Shown in pieces: positions 53,955 to 64,000 of a stretch of 64,000 nucleotides of DNA. Each line of letters opens with the position of its first letter. The first letter of the stretch is position 1. Source of the stretch: Epiperipatus broadwayi (Eukaryota; Onychophora; Udeonychophora; Euonychophora; Peripatidae); NCBI GenBank assembly GCA_028023455.1, contig JAQFVV010000324.1, positions 186,001-250,000 on the forward strand, given 5' to 3'. The notes under the pieces are model-generated. The model worked only from the letters and a program-made list of their open reading frames with translations. It searched no databases and was not told the DNA's origin. A program made the translations under genes and the position numbers.

Positions 53955-56876
53955 AAATCAACTTACCCTTTGTACCCTTACTTCTTGATATATAAAATAG
54001 TTTAAAATACAACTAGCTCAGTTACATTATTATGCTTAATTAAAATTTGCATATCTATCTTTAATATACTTTTATATTATCATATCTAAATTAAATTTAT
54101 TATCAATTATCAAAATCAATATAGTTCTAGATTATATTAATTAAATAAGTATTTAATAAAATTATGAGACTGTGAAGTAAAGTTACAAAGTAATAAGTAG
54201 ATTTACACTGAGTCAATATCTCCTAAAATACTGTCTCAATGGCATAAGAATACTACCACTACCTTATCATCTTACCACTACATCTATAGCATTCTTATGA
54301 CTTTTAAATGAAATAAATTATCTTCAATAATACTAGAATAATTCCTAACTTTTAATTCAAAATATAATTAAATAATCTCAGGTTCTTCTAAGTTTTTTTT
54401 TATAATAATAAATTATGTAAATAAGTATGATGTGGGATTTTATATCAAACTTAAATACACCTAACTTATTTTAATAATAATAATAAATAATACTAATCTT
54501 AGAGTGTAATTTAATCTCATCTATTTCTATTATATAATCAATCATTGAATGAATAAACAATTATATGTATATCTTTTATTTCATATGGTATCTTCATTTC
54601 AGAATAAATCAAAATCTTATAATTAATAATCTGTGGCAATAAACAATATTGTATTCTTATAATGTGTATTATAATCATCTTATGACCATTGTAATATTTA
54701 TGTTCATGTCAATCAATTCTTATAAAATAATGTTAAGCAAATATGGTATTCAATTCTAAGTAATAATAACAAATTCATTTTGTGCAAATATTATGTTTAT
54801 TTCAAATCATCTGATGTCAAAATGCTGTGGTGAAAAATAATGAAACTCGACACACTTTTAAAACAAATTAACAAATTTATTTACAATAACTTCAAATAAA
54901 ATTTATTTACACTATTTACAGTTTTAGAATTTAAGAAAATAAATAAAAAATAAAATAAGAAATTACAAATACAAGAAGTTTATACTGTTACTAATTCATG
55001 TGCTTAACAAGCAATTATACATTCTTCAAATACTATACTAATAATATTATAGTATGTTTTCAAAAAAAAAACTTAGATTTAAAATAAATGTTAATAAACT
55101 TCCATTACAAATAATAATATATGTCAAAAATTATTTATGTAGCATGTGTAAACAATGAAGCTCTACTAATTAAATAGCTACATTAATTAAGTATTACCAT
55201 TTATAATGTATCATCATATATTTACTTTATTATTAGCATTGCTTAATAGCTTTATAAAATTAATATATCTTTATAATGTAAAACAAATAATTGACTGTAC
55301 TTATACTTTACTTAATGTAATTCCTGTTATACGTTTTATCAAATATGCATTACATATCTTTATTGTTCAAATATTATTATTTAAACTATTTATCAATTCT
55401 AAATTCATAAAGCATTACCTTAGATAAATTCTATGATTCTTTTCTGTGTAAAAATCATTACTTTACTTGATGGGTTCTTTAATCCTTTCTAATACTTTTT
55501 TATTTATAAACATCCTCTAAATTTATCTAAAATTTCCGGAAAACAAACATCAACTTTAAATAAAATATTCATCATCCAAATTACCTATACTACATCGTCT
55601 ATACTTAATAAACTTCAATCAAAATATAGGCTTCTACCCATAACGTAACTTAACTTATCCAATAAAATAAAATATAAAAAAAAAAATATAGACTTTTAAA
55701 ATCCTTTTCTGACTTGCAAAAATAAAAATAATTACTTAGATAAATAATAAACATCATTCTAATACTAAACATAAATAAAATATCAAAATTATTTATGAAA
55801 GAATCATATAATTATTTCTAAGCTTCTTACGTAATGTTGTATCAAGTTTATATTATAAATTAAAATTATGCATATTTTAATAAAGTTCGTTGCCAATATA
55901 ATGTATGTGTTTTCATAAAATATCTATCCATTCATTCTACAACAACAACATATTCAGTCGATCTAAAGAAAACATATTAAATTCATCAAAATTATTATAC
56001 AATGTTTTTACCACAATAATAATAATGTCCATTCTGCTATCCAGTAGTCTTGGAATTTGCAGCTTCAGAAAACAAAAATAATACACATTCATACTCATAA
56101 CATTCACTAAAATATTCCGTGTTATATTAATTATAAAAATAAATTTATGTAATTAATTATTATATTATTTTTAAGTTACTATTTAATAAATGTACCTAAC
56201 CTACTTTTTAATAGTTTAATAATATTTTAAATTTTATGTTAAATAAATAAAATAAAAATTTATATTACGGATTCCAGCGATGACTTTTGTTCTACCATAA
56301 AAGTTCTAACAAATATCCTGTGTATAAAGTCAATAAAACACTATTTCCTGTTCCGTTGTATCACGTGTTTCTTGAAAGTTTATAATAAAAAATGATAACG
56401 TTCTTTTTTAAAAAAAATAATAAGTTCCACAAGAAAACAAAATAAAATTAAAAAAAATAGTTTATAAGTTCTTTCTGGATCCAGTTCTTCATAAAATATT
56501 ATTTTTAAAGTTATTATTTTTAAACTAATTTATAGTTTATATATTATTTTCATTAAATTACTTTAATCAACTTGGCTTGCTTGGTTTAGTTTAACTTGAT
56601 TTGGACATCCATGTATTACTTGCGCATTTATAATTAATATATTCAGGTAAGAATTAATTTCTCCATCTATAACGGCCAGCGTTTAGATTACTTCAATAAA
56701 ATAATTTTATTATATTACGATTTTTAAAATACTTATATTTATAATATATTTGCCTTTTTCAAATTATCAATATCTAGTCTTTTAAGCATAAAGACTTAAC
56801 AAGGCAAGTATTTATTTAAAATTACTACTGCTTCTTATATCTTTCCTTAAGATATATATTTTACTTCTATAATTTG

Positions 56877-57086
56877 TCAAAAATACTTTCTTTTACAGAA
56901 ATATTTATATTTCTTTAAAATATCTATTAATAATAGACAATAGTAATTTAACTTTTGAAAACTATTTATAGTCCAAAATACTACTTTTCTCCATCTTGTA
57001 GTTTTATGTACTAATCCAGCGTCTGTTACTTTTCTAACATAAAGTTTCTGATATATTTCTACGATACGCGATGTTTCCATGATCAT
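56877..57086 (-). CDS. 69-codon ORF inside the LTR of element 2 (doubtful)
   Basis: The ATG-started frame MIMETSRIVEIYQKLYVRKV, then TDAGLVHKTTRWRKVVFWT, lies about 200 nt after the predicted transcription start, so it could be the first ORF of the transcript. The other LTR (49235-49444) keeps the same frame with one residue changed (Val/Ala). LTR similarity alone explains that conservation. No family was recognised. It could equally be chance or part of a spliced leader. Confidence 0.25.
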   Translation of the reverse strand: MIMETSRIVEIYQKLYVRKVTDAGLVHKTTRWRKVVFWTINSFQKLNYYCLLLIDILKKYKYFCKRKYF

Positions 57087-57289
57087 TTGTACGTAAATTG
57101 AGCTTCGATATTGAGAAGACCAATAGGGAACTATTAAGTTTCTACTGCATATTTATCATTTAAAAAATTATAAAATTATATACAATAACACTCTTATGAT
57201 TTTTAAAACTGATTTTAAGAGCGTTTATAAATTTACTTGGCTATTTTCTCAATAGCACGTTTAACTTAGAAATTTAATTACAGAGAGCC

Positions 57290-57345
57290 CCCTTCAACGA
57301 TTGAATCCAGCTTATATACTAGACAAGTCTCCTTATCTGATTGGT
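57290..57345 (-). promoter_or_regulatory. LTR core promoter of element 2
   Basis: On the minus strand, ACCAATCAGATAAGGAG (a CCAAT box overlapping a GATA site, near 57345-57330) is followed about 25 bp later by GTATATAAGC (TATA box, 57319-57311). It is followed by TTCAATTGTTGAAGG, where an initiator would be expected about 30 bp downstream. The same cluster is present in the other LTR at 49671-49705. This is a classic RNA polymerase II arrangement. Confidence 0.65.
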
Positions 57346-58219
57346 ACGTTTAAACAATCAAAATTTCTAACTTATTTACATATTTATCAACTCACTATTA
57401 AAAATAAAATAATGACTTATTTAATATTTAATATTATTACATTTTTAAAATAATCTTATCGTTTATTTAAACCTATTAAACATTCTTTTGAAATACACTT
57501 GATTTAAATCTTAACTTTTATAAGATCATTTTAAAATAAATTAAGTCTTTTTAAATACGTTATATTTTTAAAACAATACTTTTAAAATCAGACTTAATAT
57601 TTTACACTAAATATCTTTATTTTTATCTCGTGATAACTCACGTATTATTTATAAATTTATAACATGATTTTTTTAAAATAATTATGCAACTTTATTAGAC
57701 AACTTCCACGCATGTGTGTGTAACATCTGTTCTTTATAATACAAGAAACGCTTGTCTAAAAATAAACTTAACAATTGCTTTTTAAAAATAAATATTTATT
57801 TTTAAAAATAAATAAGATATTATAACAGATTTTAAAATAATTATTTGATATGATTAAAATCAAATATTAATCTCAATTTAAGTACTTATAATTTAAAATA
57901 TTTCTATTCACTTTTAACATATATTTTAAATTAAATAAATATCTTTGTCTAATTTTAACTTGTCTTTTAAATACTTTAGCTTTAAACATTTGTTATTAAA
58001 TTTATTAATGCAGTATTACATCATAATCATCATCATTTTAAATATCTTCTCAATACCAACACAATTCACACACCAAATACTCATAGATTGCTTTAATTAA
58101 ACTTATGGTAACATTACCACAAGCAAAGTCAACATCACACATTTAAAATACTTCTTAAATTTAAAATTTTCTACTAGATTAGCACAAAACTTAAATGGTG
58201 ACCCATACAAAAGGGCACA

Positions 58220-58233
58220 ATATATATATATAT
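58220..58233. repeat. (AT)n remainder after element 2
   Basis: Fourteen bases of AT repeat in the same phase as the left tract, consistent with an ATAT target duplication. Confidence 0.9.
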
Positions 58234-58254
58234 TAATGTTCAAAAAATAATCAG

Positions 58255-58960
58255 TCCATGACAGAAGAAAACTCATTAGCATCTTTTAGTTTTGATGGTT
58301 ATCACCATGAGAATATAAACCAACCACTTGAAATATCTTGGTGAAGCTTTATAAATAGAAAGGTTGACTTAGATATTGAAGTTCAGTGCAGGTTCCAATG
58401 TCTACAACTGCTTTTAAAAAATATTTTATCACAGGGAAATAACTACTGCAAACAAATTAGCTGTCCATAGAGCTATTATTTTATCTAATGTATTATAAGG
58501 AAGTTAATCCCATTAGAGCAATGTTAAGGCATTTAAAACATTTCATTTTAGAATTTTCATTAATATTTTGGATTATAAGACCAGTCAACATGTTCTTCAA
58601 TTTTCTGTATATGAGACTATAGATGGAGTCAACATGTTCTTCAATTTTCTGTATATGAGACTATAGATGGAGTCCAGTATTGTAAAATCACAACTTCTTT
58701 TAATTATACATGTAAAACAAATGAACAATGCAGGACTTTTTAGAAAGTTGATTTATGATCAACATGAGCATGGTTTTTGTTTACATTATAACCATTATCT
58801 CAAAGACATTCTAAAAAAGTGCAATGTCAATTGTTTCTACTGGGAAGATATGGCAGAGAATATAATGTATTGAAGAGCTACAATTAAACATGATATTGAA
58901 GTATTTCAGAAAGAAAAATTTCTGCTGAAGAAATTAGAAGACATTAAGTAAACAAAAAAA
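58255..58960 (+). pseudogene. LINE reverse transcriptase, 3' half of the gene split by element 2
   Basis: The plus-strand reading resumes with INRKVDLDIEVQCRF, matching the block after Y-L-G (D-x-x-I-x-x-R-I). TANKLAVHRAIILSNVL follows, matching K-L-x-V-Y-R-A-I-I-L-P-x-L-L. Then comes a C-terminal tail with KDILKKCNVN..WEDMAENIMYW and RKISAEE-like charged residues at 58.78-58.95 kb, matching L-K..L..I..W-E-x-x-A-x-x-R-x-x-W-R. These blocks directly follow, in LINE order, the motif C left at 46.2 kb. Stops, frameshifts and a 44-bp tandem duplication show decay. Confidence 0.72.
58583..58670. repeat. 44-bp tandem duplication
   Basis: AGTCAACATGTTCTTCAATT and the next 24 bases occur twice in a row (58583-58626 and 58627-58670), identical as far as I can see. 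A recent duplication inside the old LINE. Confidence 0.95.
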
Positions 58961-59410
58961 TGAAGCAGCATGCTGTACATGTGGATGTATTTGTGGTTTG
59001 CAAGTTGGTTTCGATAGTCATTACAAATTTTTCTCCTATAGTAGTTTTTGACTGTCTTTTTTTTTTTTGGGGGGGGAGATAAAATGACCATACTTGTTTA
59101 CAAGTGGCTGCTTATTATGTTATTATTCAAATGACAGAACAACAAAAGTGAAATGTTTATTTTTTTACTTTAATCAAATAACAATTGTCAAAGAAATCTT
59201 AAGACTCTTGAGTCAACTATTTTACCCTTATGCAAAAGGACATTGAGATAAGTGTTAGATTTTAAGATTTCTTGATCAGGATTTTAATTATCTGATTGCC
59301 AAAAATCACTTCTAAAAACTTCTAAAAGTGTATTTGTCACTAGGTTTTTCTGGTATCATCCATTGCAAATATTTATAAAATATAATTTGACATTTTATTT
59401 ACTTTATTAA
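58961..59410. other. AT-rich DNA
   Basis: Only homopolymers (a T run then G run at about 59059-59077) and no recognised feature. Confidence 0.5.
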
Positions 59411-59662
59411 TAATATTTACTGAGGCTGTAATCTCGAGAATATGCATGTAAAATGTGATAGTAGGGACCTCTACAGGTGTTTAACCATAAGTTTACGCTA
59501 TGGAAGAAAAGTTTGTGGTTAAACACCTGCAGAGGTCCCTACTATTACATTTTACATGCATAAATAAATAAATAATCAATCAAACAAGATTGAAATAAAC
59601 AACTATTAATAATTATAGTGATTTACATGCATATTCTTGAGGTTACAGCCTTGGTAAATATT
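59411..59662. mobile_element. Hairpin (MITE-like) element, 252 bp
   Basis: The inner arms 59442-59489 and 59514-59561 pair with three mismatches in 48 bases (ATGCATGTAAAATG...GGTGTTTAACCA and inverse). Outer arms TAATATTTACTGAGGCTGTAA and its inverse lie at 59411 and 59662. A 70-bp AT-rich insert (59562-59630) separates the inner and outer right arms and repeats the word ACATGCAT at both ends, so part of the right arm is duplicated. No ORF; non-autonomous. Confidence 0.75.
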
Positions 59663-60184
59663 ACTTATGTAATCAATGTGTGTTTAATAAATTTATAATT
59701 ACTTTATTAATATTATTATTTCTACATTTTTGGTGGTTATAAACCTTTTTAAGAATTATTCTTTATAACAATAACCAAAGAAATTTGCTAATCAATCAAA
59801 ATAGAAATGAAATATTAATAGAAGACATTGAAAACAGTGAAGTATGAAATTATAATTTATTGTATAGATATTATGATACTCACTGTCAGATAAACAAGAC
59901 CATAAAAGTAGTTTAATTACAATGTTATTTATTGTTTACACCTATAGATGTTGAAATTGGAATGACATTAATGCTGCCATTGGTATGTGCATTTTATATT
60001 AGATTTACAAATTACAATTAAAAAATTTTAAAAACATAGATAATAAATAGTAATCAATATTCTACATGTTTCAGTGCAGTGATCAAATGACAGAATATAT
60101 AACTTGAAATTCAAGGGCCGGGCATATTGGCTTTATCACTTCTACTTCTCAAACTTTTTATGATTCCTGAAAAATAAAACATTT
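59663..60184. other. AT-rich DNA
   Basis: No feature recognised between the hairpin element and the target duplication of the Merlin-type element. Confidence 0.5.
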
Positions 60185-60192
60185 GATTATTT
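60185..60192. repeat. Target-site duplication, left
   Basis: GATTATTT, identical to 62558-62565. Confidence 0.8.
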
Positions 60193-62557
60193 GATACTCT
60201 TCAGTGGGCTGTACTGTGCCACTAGGCAATGCTGCAGTATCCATCAAGAGCAATACAAGAAATAAATTTCTATCCAAGAAATGGAAGAAATCGCTGTAAA
60301 ATACAAATTACAAAAACAGAAATCAAAGAAATTGCTATAAAATACAAATTATAAAAACAGAAATTGGTGAAATACATAAAACATACCCCCCCCCCACAAA
60401 GAAGTCACTTAAAAAATAAGTAAAATACAAATTACAAAAACAAAAATTGGTGAAATACATAAAACACAACCTTTAATATGATTGCATCATATTAAAAGTT
60501 GCAAAATTAAATGTGACTTACAAAAAAAAATACTTACAAAAGATAGACATCATGGGCAATTTGTTGGAGCAAAATTATTTAGAGAAGCTTGTTCAAACAG
60601 ATTGCAGCACAGTTAACTAATAACAGCAGATTAAAAAATGCAACAATGATGGCATAATTTAATAGCAGGCTTTAGCAAACAATTATTTAAGGAAAGTTGC
60701 AAAATGAAATGTGATATAATAAACCTCTTACATTAAAAAATATAATCACTTGGCAAAATATAATGTAACATAACAGACCTTTCACATAAAAAATGTAACT
60801 GAACTAATTTTTTGAAATGCCTGCTTAGTTTTATTATGATGTATTAATTATTTTGGAGTGCTAGAAATACAATTTGTTGGAATTATTTTTATTTTTTGAT
60901 GGTGCTAATATGGATTTTTTTACGCAGGTGAATACATTGTGAGAAATTTGAAAATAGTCAAAAAGAACATTCAAATTTTGAGACATTTGGAGCAAAATTA
61001 TTTAGAGAAGCTTGTTCAAACAGATTGCAGAATACTTAACTAATAACAGTAGATTAAAAAAATACAACAACGATGGCATAATTTATTAGCAGGCTTTAGC
61101 AAACAAACAATTATTTAAAGAAAGTTGCAAATAACCAATGTTTCAGAAGAATTCTTCCTTCTTGGCTTTTATATTTAGAGTTTTGTCAACCTCTTCAATT
61201 TTTCCAGGGCCTCCAATTTTTCAGGATGGGCAAGATAACATACTTTCTTTACAGGCTTCTCTCAAATATTACTTCCATGCAATGACAGTGCTCCTGTTCA
61301 ACTCCAAATCATTTATTCCCAATCGTATGGTCAATTGGTTTTTACTCCAATAATATTTGATTTGGATGGCTGTTACAAATGATAATCTGCAGCCCTCAAA
61401 CCAGGCTCCTTTCCAAAGTGCTATGTGACTTTGGCATGCACCAATGTTGCATTTTGTCATCAGGCTCATATAAAGTGTCATTTGATGGCCATTGGCACAC
61501 ACTTTTTAAGAGGGCAGAACACTTTTACTTTGGAAAAATCTTGCTTCATGTTCTGTCTGTGAGAGAGCCCAAATTTTGATCATTTTCAGTAAGAAAAGAT
61601 GCTACTTAAATTTCAGCACAGATTTTTGTGCATGTTTAATATTGTATTCATCTACGTAAAAAAAAAAATCCATATTAACATCATCAAAAAATAAAAATAA
61701 TCCCAACAAATTGTATTTCTAGCACTCCAAAATAATTAATACATCACAATAAAACTAAGCAGGTATTTCAAAAGACTAGTTCAGTTACATTTTGATTATA
61801 TTTGGCAGCCCAAGCAATTGTGTTTTTTATGTGAAAGGTCTATTACATCACATTTCATTTTGCTTTCTTTAAATAATTGTTTGCTAATGCCTGCTATTAA
61901 ATTATGCCATCATTGTTGTATTTTTTTAATCTGCTATTATTAGTTAAGTGTGATGCAATCTGTTTGAACAAACTTCTCTATATAATTTTGCTTCAATGCC
62001 TCAAAATTTGAATGCAATCTATTTGAACAAGCGTCTCTAAATAATTTTGCCCACGATGTTTATTTTTTGTAAGTATTTTTTTATAATCATTTTTTTTGTA
62101 AGTCACATTTCATTTTGCAATTTTTTATATGATACAATCATATTAAAAGTTGTATTTTATGTATTTCACCAATTTCTGTTTTTGTAATTTGTATTTTACT
62201 TATTTTTGATTAATTTCTTCATATTAAAAGTTGTGTTTTATATATTTCACTGATTTCTGATTTTGTAATGTGTATTATACTTACTTTTTAAGTGACTTCT
62301 TTATGCTGGGGGTGGGGTGGGGGTGGCTGTTTTATGTACTTCATCGATTTCTGTTTTTGTAATTTGTATTTTAGTTATTTTTGATCAAATTCTTCATGCT
62401 GGAGGGAGGGGTTGTGTATTTCACCGATTTCTGTTTTTGTAATTTTTATTTTACAGTGATTTCTTCGATTTCTTGGATAGAAATTTATCACTTGTATGGT
62501 TCTTGATGGGTATTGCAGCGTTGCCTAGTGACACAGTACAGCACACTGAACAGTAGT
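60193..62557 (-). mobile_element. Merlin-type DNA transposon with long inverted arms
   Basis: The arms 60193-60940 and 61641-62557 are inverted copies, about 10% diverged, from CAGTG(G/T)GCTGTACTGTG at the tips inward. GATTATTT (9 bp if a preceding T is counted) lies directly outside both ends, at 60185-60192 and 62558-62565. That duplication length is what the Merlin superfamily makes. The centre carries a broken IS1595/ISXO2-like transposase, the Merlin transposase type. Arms this long are unusual. They contain internal duplications (60565-60702 and 60987-61131) and several AAAATACAAATTACAAAAAC units. Strand is given by the transposase. Confidence 0.82.
61134..61600 (-). pseudogene. IS1595/ISXO2-like (Merlin) transposase fragment
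   Basis: The minus-strand reading gives CANGHQMTLYMSL, then GACQSHIALWKGAWFEGCRL, matching the N-terminal zinc-ribbon-like region and the K-G-x-W-F-x-G block. IQIKYYWSKNQLTIR and ELNRSTVIAWK follow, matching the Y-x-W-S and N-x-x-T-V-x-x-W helix region. After an in-frame stop come YLREACKES and IGGPGKIEEVDKTL. E-V-D is the first catalytic Asp of the DDE triad. Two stops lie within the readable part. Everything after about 61135, including the other catalytic residues, is gone and replaced by arm-repeat sequence. It cannot encode an active enzyme. Confidence 0.78.
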
Positions 62558-62565
62558 GATTATTT
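62558..62565. repeat. Target-site duplication, right
   Basis: GATTATTT, identical to 60185-60192. Confidence 0.8.
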
Positions 62566-63535
62566 AATAGAGTTAGAGAAGTTAGTACAAGTTTAATAAG
62601 TACTCTAAGATATTTTTGACAATAGGGGAGCCCAAACTTTTGCTGATCCAGATAATGACCTTAAATAATTTGTCAAAAATTACCAATAAAGTGTTTCCTA
62701 TAATTTGTACTATCCAAATAAAAACATTCAAACTTCATCAAAAATTAATAAAGTCTTATATTTTACTTCATTAAAAAATAAATTAACAAGTAAAATATGG
62801 CATTGTTACCATTTCAAATTAAAGTGAGGAATATTTATTTTACTAAAAACATGGTGGCAAAGAGTTAATGTTTTACTACATGGTATATTACAATTAATAA
62901 ATAATATTTTGTACTAATATGGCAAGAAAGAATTTGTATTACGCAATTAGTGAATATTAAATTAAAATTACTTTTACAGTTAACAAATAACATGACAAAA
63001 TTAGTTTTTACAGTTAACAAACAATATTTGTTACTAACATAACAGCAATAATATATGGAAAAAAAACATTTACAGTTTATCAAATATTAAAATAAGTTTT
63101 ACAATTAACTAATAAAACATTTAAAACAAGTTTCAAATAAATATGCTGATTATTGAACAATAAATAAATTCTTGTACTATCAGAAAGTGGAGGAGGTCGA
63201 TTAGTCAGTATTCTCTTTTTAGTTATAGAAATGGGAAAGAAAAAAAATTCATAGTGTTCACTTCTGGCTTCATGACACCAAAAAGCAAAAACAAACTTGT
63301 GATTTTAAATTGGTTAAAAACAAAAAAAATAATGAGGAAAAAAAATGAAAGGAAAAAAGGTCCACTTCTTCTCATGATCTTAAAAAAGAAATGATAAAAA
63401 AAATATTGGGTTCAGTTATGATCTCGTGGCATCAGAGGGGCCAAAAAAGTTTTGGCCAAACTTTTGATCTTAAGATGGATAAAAAAAAATTAAAGCAGAA
63501 AAAAATAATGCACTCCTGACTTGAAGATAAAAATT
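62566..63535. other. AT-rich DNA
   Basis: Contains loosely repeated TTTACAGTTAACAAA words at 62976-63020, many A runs and no recognised gene. Confidence 0.5.
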
Positions 63536-63539
63536 ATAA

Positions 63540-64000
<461 letters not shown>

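Larger units (their letters stand above)
46322..58219 (-). mobile_element. Giant-LTR retroelement 2 (11.9 kb, non-autonomous)
   Basis: Direct repeats of 4266 bp (46322-50587) and 4249 bp (53971-58219) flank a 3.38-kb interior. The element reads on the minus strand, because the polypurine tract abuts the left LTR and a tRNA-complementary-looking block lies near the right LTR. The ends are TGTGCCCTT...AAGGGTACA, a short inverted repeat, and ATAT lies on both outer sides. The LTRs differ by about 2% in the 300 bp that I compared. The interior has one intact 528-codon coiled-coil ORF and no protease, RT, RNase H or integrase. It must rely on enzymes from another element if it moves. The layout closely recalls plant LARDs. 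Confidence 0.92.
53971..58219 (-). repeat. 5' LTR of element 2 (4.25 kb)
   Basis: The transcription-start LTR for the minus-strand element. From its outer end (58219) to the TATA box is about 900 bp, leaving about 3.3 kb as R plus U5, which is very long. It contains a 69-codon frame 200-400 nt after the predicted start site. Confidence 0.9.

Noticed and set aside
47556-55427. Paired plus-strand 73-codon hydrophobic ORFs at 47556 and 55206
   Set aside because: They are antisense to element 2, AT-driven and duplicated with the LTRs.

Overview
This is a very A+T-rich window of animal nuclear DNA. Exonic genes are absent or not recognisable, and almost everything that can be identified is transposable element sequence: non-LTR retrotransposon pieces, tRNA-like SINEs, a Merlin-type DNA transposon, foldback/hairpin elements, long (TA)n, (TAA)n and (TATC)n microsatellites and, most strikingly, two LTR retroelements with giant LTRs. 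I cannot name the species. An AT-rich invertebrate, perhaps a mollusc such as a cephalopod, is a guess from the mix of LINE types, SINEs and microsatellites. There is one assembly gap of exactly 500 N (3677-4176).

Layout. 1-13990: AT-rich DNA with four copies of one tRNA-like SINE (5.5, 9.0, 9.1 and 10.0 kb) and the 3' end of a LINE (8.3-8.65 kb). 14.0-19.9 kb: a long decayed LINE on the minus strand (N-terminal region, endonuclease, reverse transcriptase and C-terminal zinc knuckle in order), carrying a (TA)n expansion. 20.4-20.75 kb: a piece of a foldback family. 22.0-22.4 kb: two microsatellites. 22.4-24.5 kb: a relatively GC-richer stretch, the only place where I would look for a host promoter or exon. 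26.66-28.5 kb: a second minus-strand LINE reverse transcriptase. 29.82-30.13 kb: a LINE C-terminus on the opposite strand. 30.49-31.26 kb: a nearly perfect 775-bp foldback palindrome.

34.4-58.2 kb holds the two giant-LTR elements. Element 1 (34489-44386, plus strand) has LTRs of about 3.45 kb, a lysine-type primer binding site, a polypurine tract and a 3.0-kb interior. The interior keeps a broken coiled-coil reading frame, a 17-residue repeat array and an integrase C-terminal (GPY/F-like) tail. Element 2 (46322-58219, minus strand) has LTRs of about 4.26 kb, a 3.4-kb interior, no pol gene, and one intact 528-codon coiled-coil ORF. Both sit exactly inside (TA)n arrays with ATAT on each side. 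Element 2 splits the reverse transcriptase of an older plus-strand LINE whose halves lie at 45.70-46.23 and 58.25-58.96 kb.

58.9-64.0 kb: a compact hairpin element (59411-59662), then a 2.36-kb Merlin-type transposon (60193-62557) with long internally repeated inverted arms, an 8-9-bp target duplication and a broken IS1595/ISXO2-like transposase, then AT-rich DNA ending in a (TCTA)n region. The genes here do not form a pathway; the window is a record of nested insertions.
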